Below, in pieces: positions 37,190 through 45,633 of a stretch of DNA of 64,000 nt (position 1 is the first letter of the stretch; each line of letters begins with the position of its first letter). The translations under genes and the position numbers were made by a program. The notes beneath the pieces were generated by a model. It was given only the letters and a program-made list of their open reading frames with translations. It did not search any database and had not been told where the DNA came from. Source of the DNA: an uncultured Sphingomonadaceae bacterium (GTDB taxonomy: Bacteria > Pseudomonadota > Alphaproteobacteria > Sphingomonadales > Sphingomonadaceae); the NCBI GenBank assembly GCA_947493325.1, contig CANLQI010000001.1:1193375-1257374 (forward strand), written 5' to 3'.

Positions 37190-37627
37190 TTATGATGCAA
37201 TCCATCTCCGCAGGGCTTCCACCAATGGCTTATCAGCCGGTGGCATTTCCAAGGCATACATATCCTGAAGAGCGCACCATGATATTTCAGATGCATGCAG
37301 TGCTTCGGCCTCACCTTCCCATTTGCTGCATATATATAGAAGCAGAACCAGATGTTTTTCGCCCAATGTTTCGCTGGCGAAACAGATTGGGGTCAAATGT
37401 TCTGATATAACTGTGATGCCAAGTTCTTCCGAGAGTTCGCGCATCAGGGATTTCTCAGGAATCTCACCAGATTCCATTTTTCCACCGGGAAATTCCCACA
37501 GTCCAGCCATGGATCCATTCGGCGGACGTTTTTGCAGAAGAATACGCCCGCTATCATCAACAAGGGCAACCGCTACGACATACAGTAATTTTGAATTAGC
37601 ATCCAATTTATTCGGCTCCATCAACAT
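37190..37627 (-). CDS. mutT: 8-oxo-dGTP diphosphatase MutT (Nudix hydrolase)
   Basis: The complete Nudix box GGKMESGEIPEKSLMRELSEELG lies after VVAVALVDDSGRILLQKRPP and LWEFPGG, the arrangement of MutT enzymes that remove oxidised dGTP from the nucleotide pool. Start choices are TTG 37648, ATG 37627 and ATG 37621; I chose 37627, but none has a strong ribosome binding site. The product is about 145 residues. It diverges from the first Flp pilin gene by about 50 bp and is followed by tRNA-Arg. Confidence 0.92.
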   Translation of the reverse strand: MLMEPNKLDANSKLLYVVAVALVDDSGRILLQKRPPNGSMAGLWEFPGGKMESGEIPEKSLMRELSEELGITVISEHLTPICFASETLGEKHLVLLLYICSKWEGEAEALHASEISWCALQDMYALEMPPADKPLVEALRRWIAS

Positions 37628-37677
37628 TTTCTTAAATTTATTATGCAAAAACCTGTTTGTCGAAGAAACGAAGCAGG

Positions 37678-37854
37678 ATGTCTATGCTCAACACATTTAC
37701 CCGCATGTTGGCCAGTAAAAAAGGTGCGACAGCCATTGAATACGGCCTGATTATCAGCCTGATTGTCGTGATATGTATTATTTCAATAAACAGTCTTGGC
37801 AAAGGAAGTACAGGGCTTTGGAATAATGTTGAAGAAAATATTGTCCAAAAATAA
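37678..37854 (+). CDS. Flp/Fap-type pilin subunit (first copy)
   Basis: This short type IVb pilin has the processing region KKGATAIEYGLIISLIVVICIISI, where a prepilin peptidase cleaves before the conserved ATAIEYG helix. The Glu at position 5 of the mature helix is present. The C-terminus (GLWNNVEENIVQK) is short, as in Flp pilins of Tad systems. Start ATG 37678 gives 58 residues; ATG 37684 is also possible. A second pilin gene follows 111 bp later. None of the Tad assembly genes (cpa/tad/rcp) is within the window. Confidence 0.88.
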   Translation: MSMLNTFTRMLASKKGATAIEYGLIISLIVVICIISINSLGKGSTGLWNNVEENIVQK

Positions 37855-37965
37855 ATTCAGGCAAATTAAATAAATCGAAAGAGTTTGTCTGTATTTCATC
37901 ATTAACTGCTTTCCAGTTCTAGTGTGGCAGTCCGGCAATGAAGAGTTAAACCCAAGGAGACTAAA

Positions 37966-38142
37966 ATGAATTTTGTAAAAAATATTTTGAACAACAAAAA
38001 AGGCGCAACAGCAATTGAATATGGCCTTATCGCCGCACTTATTGCAGTAGCAGCAATTACAGCTATGAGCACTTTAGGCGACAATCTGAGTGCAACCTTT
38101 GATGATGTTTCTGATGATCTGGTAACAGCAGAGAAAAAGTAA
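37966..38142 (+). CDS. Flp/Fap-type pilin subunit (second copy)
   Basis: A 58-residue frame begins at ATG 37966 with an excellent AAGGAG ribosome binding site. It encodes NNKKGATAIEYGLIAALIAV followed by a short acidic tail ending VTAEKK. It shares the KKGATAIEYGLI segment with the upstream copy but otherwise differs, so it is a diverged paralogue rather than a recent duplicate. The better ribosome binding site and the strong terminator directly after it suggest this is the major subunit, which is inference. Confidence 0.92.
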   Translation: MNFVKNILNNKKGATAIEYGLIAALIAVAAITAMSTLGDNLSATFDDVSDDLVTAEKK

Positions 38143-38160
38143 GAATATTATTCTGAAATA

Positions 38161-38192
38161 AAAAGGGCGGCAGTGCAAACTGCCGCCCTTTT
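38161..38192. terminator. Rho-independent terminator after the pilin genes
   Basis: A perfect 14-bp stem (AAAAGGGCGGCAGT / ACTGCCGCCCTTTT) with loop GCAA lies between the second pilin gene and the convergent M48 gene, so it can act in both directions. Confidence 0.92.
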
Positions 38193-38210
38193 ACTTTTGA
38201 GTGTATAAAA

Positions 38211-39710
38211 TCAATAAGTTACAATCTTGACGCGCTGGCCTGGCTGCAAGCTTGCATTTCTGGACAGGCCGTTGAGAGCAAGAAAACGTTCTGTCTGAAG
38301 CTGCGTATAGGCCATCCGGCGCGCAAACCCTGAAATCGTATCACCAGATTTTACTGTCACGACATCCAGTTTGCGCGGTTTGATCTGCGCAGCTTCATTT
38401 GCACTCAAACGCCGCATGCTGGAATACATGCCATTAAATACCTGACCGCGCCCTGCGGGTGTAATCGTCACAAAGTGCAGCGCCTGGCTTTTGGACATTT
38501 CATAAGCGAAAACCGTCACATCCACTTGCTGCTGGCCGTTGTTCACACGCGCTGTGGAATAAGCCGCAGGAAGGCCGTTTACAGTCGTTGTCTGGATGTT
38601 TCCGTAATTAAGCTGCGTCTTGTCACCGCCAACTTGTTTGAAAGCACTGTCCACATAGCTACGCAGATTGCCACTATATGGCAATAATGTAAGCTGTCCT
38701 TTGCCGCTTTGTCCGGTAATTCCCACTGCAGTGGTCGTATTTTGCAACCCGAAACCATTGGGCGCAGTGAAAGTAAAACGCATGTCAGGATGCAGGAATG
38801 TGGTGCCTTCCACCATGCCCTGTTTCGGATCATCGCCGTAAAGAACGCCGTCAATCTTGTTCAAGAACACTTCCCGGTTTCTGACGCCGCTGGAATTCGC
38901 GCCTGCTTTCTGCAGTGCCCGGGTCACCCGCTTTGCAGGATCAGGGTGGGTGCTTGCCCAAGCGGGAACATTGCGCGCCTCGCGTCCTGAAGCCCGCGCA
39001 TCAATGGAGCTTTGCGCCGCCAGTGAAGCGAGCATGCTGGACAGAGCCTTGGGATCATAACCTGCGGAATTCAGATAGCGAATACCTAAGTCATCGGCTT
39101 CCGTTTCCTGTTTGCGTGAGAATCGGAGCGTCAGCAATTGACTACCCTGGCCAGCGACCTGCTGCCCCAAACGGCCCAGTGCAGAGTCACCCAAAAGAAC
39201 CGCAGATGCGATCTGGCCGATCGCGCCAAAAATGCTGTTGCGCTTCGCTGTTTTTTGACGCTTTTCCGAATGGCGCGCTGCAACATGACCAACTTCATGG
39301 CCCAGAACACCTGCCAATTCGGCTTCATCGTTCATCAATGCCAGAAGCTGACGTGTCACGTAAATATAGCCGCCCGGTATGGCAAAAGCATTATTCACTG
39401 GGGAATTGAGCAATGTCACGGTAAAATCACTGCGCGCATTGCCTAAACCGGATTGAACGGCAATATTCTTGCCAACTGTTTCCACATAGGCTGCCTGCGG
39501 TGCGTTAAACTTTCCGCCATATTGTGCCACAAGCTGCGGGTGATATTTATCGCCCAGCTGTTTTTCCTCGGGCGTAATATTACGCACTTGCTGCGGTGAT
39601 TGGGAAGAAGCAGTTTGCGGACCGCCAGTGTCACCGCCGCCACCGCCCATACATGCCGCCAGCATGAGTGTGGATGTAGTCGCTACGATAGCTGTGAATT
39701 TGCGTGGCAT
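38211..39710 (-). CDS. M48-family metalloprotease lipoprotein with C-terminal LysM domain
   Basis: A lipoprotein signal (LMLAAC, Cys20) precedes a Gly-rich linker. The peptidase domain has the zinc motif GHEVGHVAARH (HExxH at 138-142) with the third ligand in QETEADDLGIRYL. The C-terminal 48 residues form a LysM domain (VVTVKSGDTISGFARRM, then LNGL and LQPGQRVKIV), implying peptidoglycan binding. The layout resembles periplasmic BepA/LoiP-type quality-control proteases with an added cell-wall anchor. The substrate is unknown. It lies 98 bp downstream of accA on the same strand. Confidence 0.9.
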   Translation of the reverse strand: MPRKFTAIVATTSTLMLAACMGGGGGDTGGPQTASSQSPQQVRNITPEEKQLGDKYHPQLVAQYGGKFNAPQAAYVETVGKNIAVQSGLGNARSDFTVTLLNSPVNNAFAIPGGYIYVTRQLLALMNDEAELAGVLGHEVGHVAARHSEKRQKTAKRNSIFGAIGQIASAVLLGDSALGRLGQQVAGQGSQLLTLRFSRKQETEADDLGIRYLNSAGYDPKALSSMLASLAAQSSIDARASGREARNVPAWASTHPDPAKRVTRALQKAGANSSGVRNREVFLNKIDGVLYGDDPKQGMVEGTTFLHPDMRFTFTAPNGFGLQNTTTAVGITGQSGKGQLTLLPYSGNLRSYVDSAFKQVGGDKTQLNYGNIQTTTVNGLPAAYSTARVNNGQQQVDVTVFAYEMSKSQALHFVTITPAGRGQVFNGMYSSMRRLSANEAAQIKPRKLDVVTVKSGDTISGFARRMAYTQLQTERFLALNGLSRNASLQPGQRVKIVTY

Positions 39711-39808
39711 GATATTTCCTCCATTATTCAGTCTTTAAGTTAGACTATATGCGAAAATAAGGCCCTTCGCATTAAAAAGTTCCGATTCCAAAAATTATCG
39801 GGAAAAGT

Positions 39809-40756
39809 TTACAACTCGCCCAAGGAAAGAAATTTCTGATGCCGGGCCTGAAGCAATTCATTGCCTGACAGATCAGAAAGTTCGTCCAAATGCTTGCTAA
39901 TGGCCTCTTTTAGATTTGCGCAAGCTAGCACATGGTCGCGGTGTGCGCCGCCCACCGGCTCAGAAACGATATCGTCAATTACGCCCAGTTTCTTAAGGTC
40001 CGCCGCCGTCACTTTCATAGCAGTTGCCGCTTCACTGGCTTTATCGGCTGTACGCCACAATATCGATGCGCAGCCTTCGGGTGAAATTACCGAATAGACC
40101 GCATGTTCGTACATAAGAACGCGTTCCGCCGACGCCAGAGCAACCGCTCCGCCAGAACCGCCCTCACCCACTATACATGCCACCATCGGTACGAGCAGAC
40201 TTAAACAGGCCTGTGTTGAGCGCGCGATAGCTTCTGCCTGCCCGCGTTCTTCGGCCTCCACACCTGGAAAAGCACCCGATGTATCCACCAGCGTTACAAC
40301 CGGAAGGTGGAAACGATCGGCAAGCTCCATAAGACGGATCGCCTTGCGATATCCCTCCGGTTTGCCCATCCCGAAATTATGCTTGATGCGGCTTTCGGTA
40401 GTATTGCCCTTTTCATGGCCAATAACCATGACACGGCGATCATCAATTTTGGCAAAACCGCCCAATATAGCCTGGTCATCACCAAAGGCGCGGTCACCTG
40501 CCAGCGGTTCAAAATCTTCAAATATATGATCGACATAATCCTGAAAATGTGGGCGCTGTGGATGCCTGGCAACTTGCGTTTTCTGCCACGGTGTCAAAGA
40601 CCTGTAAGTCGATTTTAACAAACGGTCAGATTTTTTTTGGAGCTTTTTAAGCTCTGCTTCAATATCCAGATCGCCGCTATCTGCCGTTTCCTGCAATTCG
40701 GAAATACGCGCGTCGAGTTCAGCGATCGGTTTTTCAAATTCAAGATAGCTGGTCAT
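39809..40756 (-). CDS. accA: Acetyl-CoA carboxylase carboxyltransferase subunit alpha
   Basis: AccA and AccD transfer the carboxyl group from carboxybiotin to acetyl-CoA, the first step of fatty acid synthesis. The sequence opens YLEFEKPIAELDARISELQE and contains FDRPDFQDY-like HFQDYVDHIFEDFEPLAGDR, LVDTSGAFPGVEAEERGQAEAIA, GEGGSGGAVALA and SPEGCASILWR. The 315-residue length is normal. xerD ends 119 bp upstream on the same strand. Confidence 0.97.
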   Translation of the reverse strand: MTSYLEFEKPIAELDARISELQETADSGDLDIEAELKKLQKKSDRLLKSTYRSLTPWQKTQVARHPQRPHFQDYVDHIFEDFEPLAGDRAFGDDQAILGGFAKIDDRRVMVIGHEKGNTTESRIKHNFGMGKPEGYRKAIRLMELADRFHLPVVTLVDTSGAFPGVEAEERGQAEAIARSTQACLSLLVPMVACIVGEGGSGGAVALASAERVLMYEHAVYSVISPEGCASILWRTADKASEAATAMKVTAADLKKLGVIDDIVSEPVGGAHRDHVLACANLKEAISKHLDELSDLSGNELLQARHQKFLSLGEL

Positions 40757-40847
40757 AAAATTCCTGTAATATTTGCAATGGCGTTAGAACGCAGCGCCGC
40801 ATAGGTCAATGTGGGGTTTATGGCATATTCAGATTAATCCCGTATGC

Positions 40848-40893
40848 CAGCGTTACATTTTGGCTAAAGCCAGTGCTACATTTTGGCCAAGGG
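40848..40893 (-). repeat. Tandem 23-bp duplication at the end of xerD
   Basis: Two adjacent 23-base units (40848-40870 and 40871-40893) share the core TACATTTTGGC and differ at a few positions. The second encodes the last codons and stop of xerD; the first lies just after the stop. It looks like a local tandem duplication that has since drifted. Confidence 0.6.
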
Positions 40894-41763
40894 ATGCCTC
40901 TGATTCACAAGCTCTACCAACCTTTTGCTGTCCACATGTGTATAAATCTGTGTTGTAGAAATATCGGCATGGCCAAGCAATGTCTGCAAAACGCGTAAAT
41001 CCGCGCCTCCCTCAAGCAAATGCGTGGCAAATGCGTGGCGCAGGACATGCGGGCTGATCCGTGCCGGATCAATACCCGCCTCTGCCCCCAAATCCTTAAT
41101 GATCTGATACAGACGAATGCGGGAAATATGCTTGCCGCGCGATGGAAACAGCCATTTGCTATTTTCCGGCAATGTGGCGCGCCATTCGGCCACAGCATTG
41201 CGGGCGCGTTTGGATATGGGAACCATCCGCTGATGTCCCCCCTTTCCCTTTATGACCAACAGCGGTTTGTCCGACACAAATGCACTATAGGGCAAACTCA
41301 CAAGCTCTGTCGCGCGCAGACCAGAGCCATAAAGAAGCTCGATCAGGGCGAGCAACCGCAAATCCTTTTCTCCCGGATTTTCTTTTCGGGTTTTGCTCTC
41401 AATAACCGAGAAAATCCGCTCCATGTCCTGCTGATCCAAAACTTTGGGCAGGCTCCTGCTTGCGCCGGGCCTGGGCAATGCCGCTGATGGATCGTCGGTT
41501 ATAATGGATTCGTCCATCAAATAACCGAAATATTGCCGCAATGCAGATGTTTTGCGCGCCAGTGTGCTGCCCGCTAGACCGGACCATGCCGCTGCGATTT
41601 TTTCGATATCTGAACGTTTCGCAGACGTCAGGCGCGCACCCACCACTTCGGATGCGCCTTCTAGATCACGGCGATATGCCGCTATGGTATTGGCGCTGGA
41701 GCCCCGCTCAACGGCCATCATTTCCAGAAAACTGTCGATCAATACATGGTCATCGCGCATCAT
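40876..41763 (-). CDS. xerD: Site-specific tyrosine recombinase XerD
   Basis: XerD works with XerC at dif to resolve chromosome dimers. The SAM-like N-terminal domain shows LEMMAVERGSSANTIAAYRRDL. The catalytic domain has the Arg in LLYGSGLRATELV, Lys in KGKGGHQRMVPI, the HVLRHAFATHLLEGGADLRVLQTLLGHAD box and the nucleophile in TQIYTHV. ATG 41763 (295 aa) is chosen; the open frame reaches 41814 but runs into the upstream gene. It is the last of a three-gene minus-strand run with the secreted protein and the small membrane protein. Confidence 0.94.
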   Translation of the reverse strand: MMRDDHVLIDSFLEMMAVERGSSANTIAAYRRDLEGASEVVGARLTSAKRSDIEKIAAAWSGLAGSTLARKTSALRQYFGYLMDESIITDDPSAALPRPGASRSLPKVLDQQDMERIFSVIESKTRKENPGEKDLRLLALIELLYGSGLRATELVSLPYSAFVSDKPLLVIKGKGGHQRMVPISKRARNAVAEWRATLPENSKWLFPSRGKHISRIRLYQIIKDLGAEAGIDPARISPHVLRHAFATHLLEGGADLRVLQTLLGHADISTTQIYTHVDSKRLVELVNQRHPLAKM

Positions 41764-41785
41764 ATGATCACCGGCCCGGCATATA

Positions 41786-43681
41786 CTATCCGCGCGCGAT
41801 CGCCTCTGCCGCAATCATTCGTGCTTCAGCATTCAAGCCGACTTTATCAAGAGAACGAACAATGTGATAGAGATGCGCTGCGGACATTTTCGACCAATTC
41901 TGCCCCTGCATACCCACGGCCGCGAGTAAGGTGACATGCGCCTGTTTTCTATCATTGGCCGCCCTGGTAATGGCATTTGCCCAGCGGCTATTGCTTTCCA
42001 GGTTTATTTCCAGATCATCTGCGAAACTGTCACGGTCTTCGTCTGATATGCGCCCAAGGCCGGCAAGACCCGCCAGCAGGAAACCGCTTTTGCGCGTATC
42101 TTCGCTGTAATCATTGTCATAATAGCTATCGAGCGCATCATAATCGATCAGGCTTTCCGGATCAGGATGTGCGGCCGCGAGCATGGCCCAAGCGTCGCTG
42201 CCCGGTTCCGCGACATTCATCCACCGTATTGCATTGCGGTCAAGCCCTGCACTCAGCATTGATGCTATCAGGCGATTGCTGTCCTCTGCATAGTCAGTCG
42301 ATACAGGAAAACGTGCAGCAGCATGCGATGTGAGAACCAGCGCAGCATAGCCCGCATCCGTATCCTGTGACCGGTCCCAAAGATTACGCATGGCATCGAT
42401 CCGCGCTTCTGCTGCCTGATTGGCGTAAGCACTGCGCAGCAATGCGGCCTGGGCACGGATATTATCCGCTGTCTCGCCGCTCGCATAAGCGGCGCTATAG
42501 AGGTCGATCATGGCGCTGCTGGACAATACACCCATGGTGGCCGCTGTATCAGCGGCGGCGATGCGTTCTTCAATCGAAACCATCGGCGCAGATGCACGCC
42601 ATGCCCGGTATTTGATATCCGCATCACCGAACAGTTCAGCCGGCGGCTCAATACCGGTTGCCAGCGCCAGACCATAACGCCAAGGCGTCAGTTCATTAAC
42701 GCCATCCCATTTGATTGTAACCGCACGGCGACCGTTTACGCCGGCACCCACCGCTTTTTCGGCAAGCAGCAGATCAATTTGCGGCGCTTTTTCCTGACGG
42801 TTAAGGCGGTCAATACGTGATGTGGCCGCACTTTGCTCGCCCGACAGCGCTGAGCAGATGGCGCGGCTCATGTCCCATTGCACGTTGTCCGATGCCTCTG
42901 CACCGCCCGTCACGATGGGGCAAATACCGCTGGGATCCGCGCTCGCCAGATAGGTATCCATCGCCACGTTGTAGAGGCGATTGCTGTACATGGGCGTATC
43001 AACATTCTGCACCATCAGGCGGGCATTGGCGGTCTCTCCCATTTTGAGCAGCAACGCCGCGCGCGCCGCGACCCAGTCGGCACCGTTTATTCGCGCAGGC
43101 GTATCCACACGCGAAACCAGCGCGCGGCGCAGCAGAATGGAGCCCCAGCGTGAAACAAGCGGACCTTTGATATTATTCATCAAGGTCGCAAGATACACGC
43201 CGTCACTATCCGCAAAACTATCGCTGGAAAAACCGCCCTGATCTATACCGATGATGCCAGTCTGCTTGAGTGAACGACGGGCGCTCGCCGGAATGTCATA
43301 AACATAGGGCGCCGCCGCAAAATCATCGGATGTGTCTTCAGGCAAATCCTCGCTCGTTTGTGGCTGCACAGGTGCAGGCCCAGAAGGTTCTGCTACAGAA
43401 GGCACATCTGTATTATCTGGCAAAGGCTGTACCTGCGCAGGGGAAGAAGGTGGAGCCGGTGTAGGCGTTGATGTTGGCGCTGGTGCTGCCGATGGCGCAG
43501 GTGTAGATGAAGGCGCAGGTGTTGGCGCGGGAGCTGGCGCCGGATCTCCGAAACCGGGCGGCAGGATTGATTCGGGCGCATCATTGTCCTGCCCCTGTAA
43601 TGCAGAGAAAGCAGGCACTGTAAGCGCAGCCAGCGCAAGACCGGATAAGAGAAAACTTCTGTGCCGCCGCGAATGCATCAT
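41786..43681 (-). CDS. Large secreted helical-repeat protein of unknown function
   Basis: I do not recognise a named family. A signal peptide (RSFLLSGLALAALTVPAFS) is followed by a low-complexity Pro/Ala/Ser/Thr linker at about 45-105. The remaining roughly 500 residues are Ala-rich and predominantly helical (for instance DWVAARAALLLKMGETANARLMVQNV), suggesting a solenoid like those of TPR or SLT superhelical domains. No catalytic motif stands out. Its start overlaps the preceding 56-residue membrane protein gene (TGA within ATGATG), so the two are translationally coupled. xerD follows 22 bp downstream. The role is presumably periplasmic or at the envelope. Confidence 0.75.
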   Translation of the reverse strand: MMHSRRHRSFLLSGLALAALTVPAFSALQGQDNDAPESILPPGFGDPAPAPAPTPAPSSTPAPSAAPAPTSTPTPAPPSSPAQVQPLPDNTDVPSVAEPSGPAPVQPQTSEDLPEDTSDDFAAAPYVYDIPASARRSLKQTGIIGIDQGGFSSDSFADSDGVYLATLMNNIKGPLVSRWGSILLRRALVSRVDTPARINGADWVAARAALLLKMGETANARLMVQNVDTPMYSNRLYNVAMDTYLASADPSGICPIVTGGAEASDNVQWDMSRAICSALSGEQSAATSRIDRLNRQEKAPQIDLLLAEKAVGAGVNGRRAVTIKWDGVNELTPWRYGLALATGIEPPAELFGDADIKYRAWRASAPMVSIEERIAAADTAATMGVLSSSAMIDLYSAAYASGETADNIRAQAALLRSAYANQAAEARIDAMRNLWDRSQDTDAGYAALVLTSHAAARFPVSTDYAEDSNRLIASMLSAGLDRNAIRWMNVAEPGSDAWAMLAAAHPDPESLIDYDALDSYYDNDYSEDTRKSGFLLAGLAGLGRISDEDRDSFADDLEINLESNSRWANAITRAANDRKQAHVTLLAAVGMQGQNWSKMSAAHLYHIVRSLDKVGLNAEARMIAAEAIARG

Positions 43682-43848
43682 GCCTGCTCGATATCGCTTA
43701 TTTCAATGGGTTCTTCAATCTGCTCCACCGGTTGTTCGCCGCCCCATGAATAGAGCAGATAAAACAAACCGATAATAACCGCGAGTACGATAATCCATTT
43801 CAACGCAGCCGGGCTACGGCGTTTTTTACGTTCATTTAAAATTGTCAT
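43678..43848 (-). CDS. Small single-pass membrane protein, 56 aa
   Basis: From ATG 43848 the frame gives a basic N-terminus (LNERKKRRSPAALKW), one transmembrane helix (IIVLAVIIGLFYLLYSW) and an acidic tail rich in Glu and Ile. Positive-inside topology would put the acidic tail in the periplasm. The frame opens earlier at 43902 but that part is not protein-like. The stop overlaps the start of the secreted helical protein gene. I know no family for it; partnership with that secreted protein is inferred from coupling. Confidence 0.65.
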   Translation of the reverse strand: MTILNERKKRRSPAALKWIIVLAVIIGLFYLLYSWGGEQPVEQIEEPIEISDIEQA

Positions 43849-43946
43849 GTCTTCATCCGAATTATTTATATTGCAGCGCATTGACAAGAAATAATATCTC
43901 ACGCGCCCTTGCGCACTGCCCTAGCGCATCTATAGGCTGACGGGCA

Positions 43947-44525
43947 ATGAACGAAAAGCGCAAAGCCACAGAAAATTACGTATCCGGTAATCGTGCAAGC
44001 GATTTAACCGTTGATAAACCCATCATATTGGTCGGTTTGATGGGAGTGGGCAAATCTACAGTAGGCCGCCGTCTTGCCAATATGCTGAAGCTGGATTTTG
44101 TTGATGCCGACAATGAAATTGAAAAAGCAGCGGCCATGTCCATTGCCGAGATATTTGAGGAATTTGGCGAAGATTATTTCCGTGATGGGGAGCGCCGCGT
44201 CATCGCGCGTCTTATCGAAGATCGGCCGCAGGTTATCGCGACGGGCGGCGGTGCTTTTATCAATGAGGAAACCCGCGCACTCATATTGAAACGCGGTATC
44301 GCGGTCTGGCTGGATGCCGATACTGATACATTGGTGGAGCGTGTAAACCGGCGCAATACCAGGCCGTTGCTGCGCAATGGAAATGCACGTGAGATATTGA
44401 CTGACCTCGCAGCAAAGCGAAATCCATTTTATGCAAAAGCACATGTTAAAGTGGCCAGTCAGGTGGGGCCGCACAACCGCATGGCGCAGGAAATCATAAA
44501 GGCGATACGAATATGGAAATCATAA
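43947..44525 (+). CDS. aroK: Shikimate kinase
   Basis: It phosphorylates shikimate at the 3-hydroxyl in the pathway to chorismate. Walker A is GLMGVGKST at 30-38. The shikimate-binding DADNEIE, FGEDYFRDGERR and ATGGGAFI follow, and the lid shows RRNTRPLL. About 20 polar residues precede the core. It overlaps aroB by 13 bp, the usual aroK-aroB pair. Confidence 0.96.
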   Translation: MNEKRKATENYVSGNRASDLTVDKPIILVGLMGVGKSTVGRRLANMLKLDFVDADNEIEKAAAMSIAEIFEEFGEDYFRDGERRVIARLIEDRPQVIATGGGAFINEETRALILKRGIAVWLDADTDTLVERVNRRNTRPLLRNGNAREILTDLAAKRNPFYAKAHVKVASQVGPHNRMAQEIIKAIRIWKS

Positions 44526-45619
44526 ATGTGGCGCTGGGCGGGCGAAGTTACAATGTACATATCGAAAACGGTGCACTCGGTAACATCGCGGCGCTGCTGG
44601 CGCCTTATACAGCGCAGAAACGCCTGCTTTTTATAACTGATGAGAACGTCCATCGCCTATACTGGAAGAATATAGCAGATAAGTTTTTGTCCGCTGGCGT
44701 CCGCGTAGAAGCATATATTCTTCCCGCCGGTGAAAGCAGCAAAAACTGGCAAAAACTGGAAGGAATCTGCGACTGGTTATTGCAGCACGGCGCAGAACGC
44801 ACAGACCATATTGTTGCACTTGGCGGCGGCGTGGTTGGCGATATTGCCGGCTTTGCGAGCGCGATCGTGAAACGCGGGTGCAATTTCGTGCAGATCCCTA
44901 CCAGCCTGTTGGCGCAGGTCGACAGCAGTGTCGGCGGGAAAACCGCGATTAACAGCCGGAGCGGTAAAAACCTGATCGGTGTTTTTCATCAACCTGCATT
45001 TGTCCTGATCGATCCCGATATGTTGGACAGCCTCCCGCCGCGTGAGCTGCGCGCAGGCTATGCAGAAGTGGTCAAATACGGCCTGATCGACAGCGCAGAG
45101 TTCTTTGATTGGTGCGAAAGTGACGGGGCCGCGCTTCTATCCGGCGACAGTGATGCACGCATAAAAGCCATTTCACATAGCATTTCCGCCAAAGCGCAAA
45201 TCGTGTCGGATGACGAACGCGAGCTTAATGGCCGGCGCGCGCTGCTCAATCTGGGGCACACATTTGGTCATGCACTGGAAGCGGAGACTGGATTTGGTGA
45301 TACACTGTTGCACGGAGAGGCAGTCGCAGCAGGCATGGTGCTGGCGGCCAGATATTCGGCCTATCGCGGCCATTTCCCGGCACAGGAAGTGGGGCGTATT
45401 GTAAATCATCTGGAAACAACAGGTTTGCCTGCCAGGGTTTCCGCTATCGATATGCAGACCACCGGCAAAGCGCTGGCCGAGCATATGCAACACGACAAAA
45501 AGGCGGCGCAGGGCAATGTACCGTTTTTGCTAATGAATGCCATTGGTGACACGTTTCTCGCAAGCGATGTCGATCTCGATGATGTTGCGGCGTTCCTGGA
45601 TTCCGAACTGGCGCAATAA
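44513..45619 (+). CDS. aroB: 3-dehydroquinate synthase
   Basis: This NAD- and metal-dependent enzyme cyclises DAHP to 3-dehydroquinate. Landmarks are LPAGESSKNWQKLE, ALGGGVVGDIAGFASA, QIPTSLLAQVDSSVGGKTAINSRSGKNLIG, a metal-ligand region in RELRAGYAEVVKYGLI, and NLGHTFGHALE. It has 368 residues. It is translationally coupled to aroK and converges with the antiporter gene. Confidence 0.97.
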   Translation: MEIINVALGGRSYNVHIENGALGNIAALLAPYTAQKRLLFITDENVHRLYWKNIADKFLSAGVRVEAYILPAGESSKNWQKLEGICDWLLQHGAERTDHIVALGGGVVGDIAGFASAIVKRGCNFVQIPTSLLAQVDSSVGGKTAINSRSGKNLIGVFHQPAFVLIDPDMLDSLPPRELRAGYAEVVKYGLIDSAEFFDWCESDGAALLSGDSDARIKAISHSISAKAQIVSDDERELNGRRALLNLGHTFGHALEAETGFGDTLLHGEAVAAGMVLAARYSAYRGHFPAQEVGRIVNHLETTGLPARVSAIDMQTTGKALAEHMQHDKKAAQGNVPFLLMNAIGDTFLASDVDLDDVAAFLDSELAQ

Positions 45620-45633
45620 CGATACTGGTGGGC

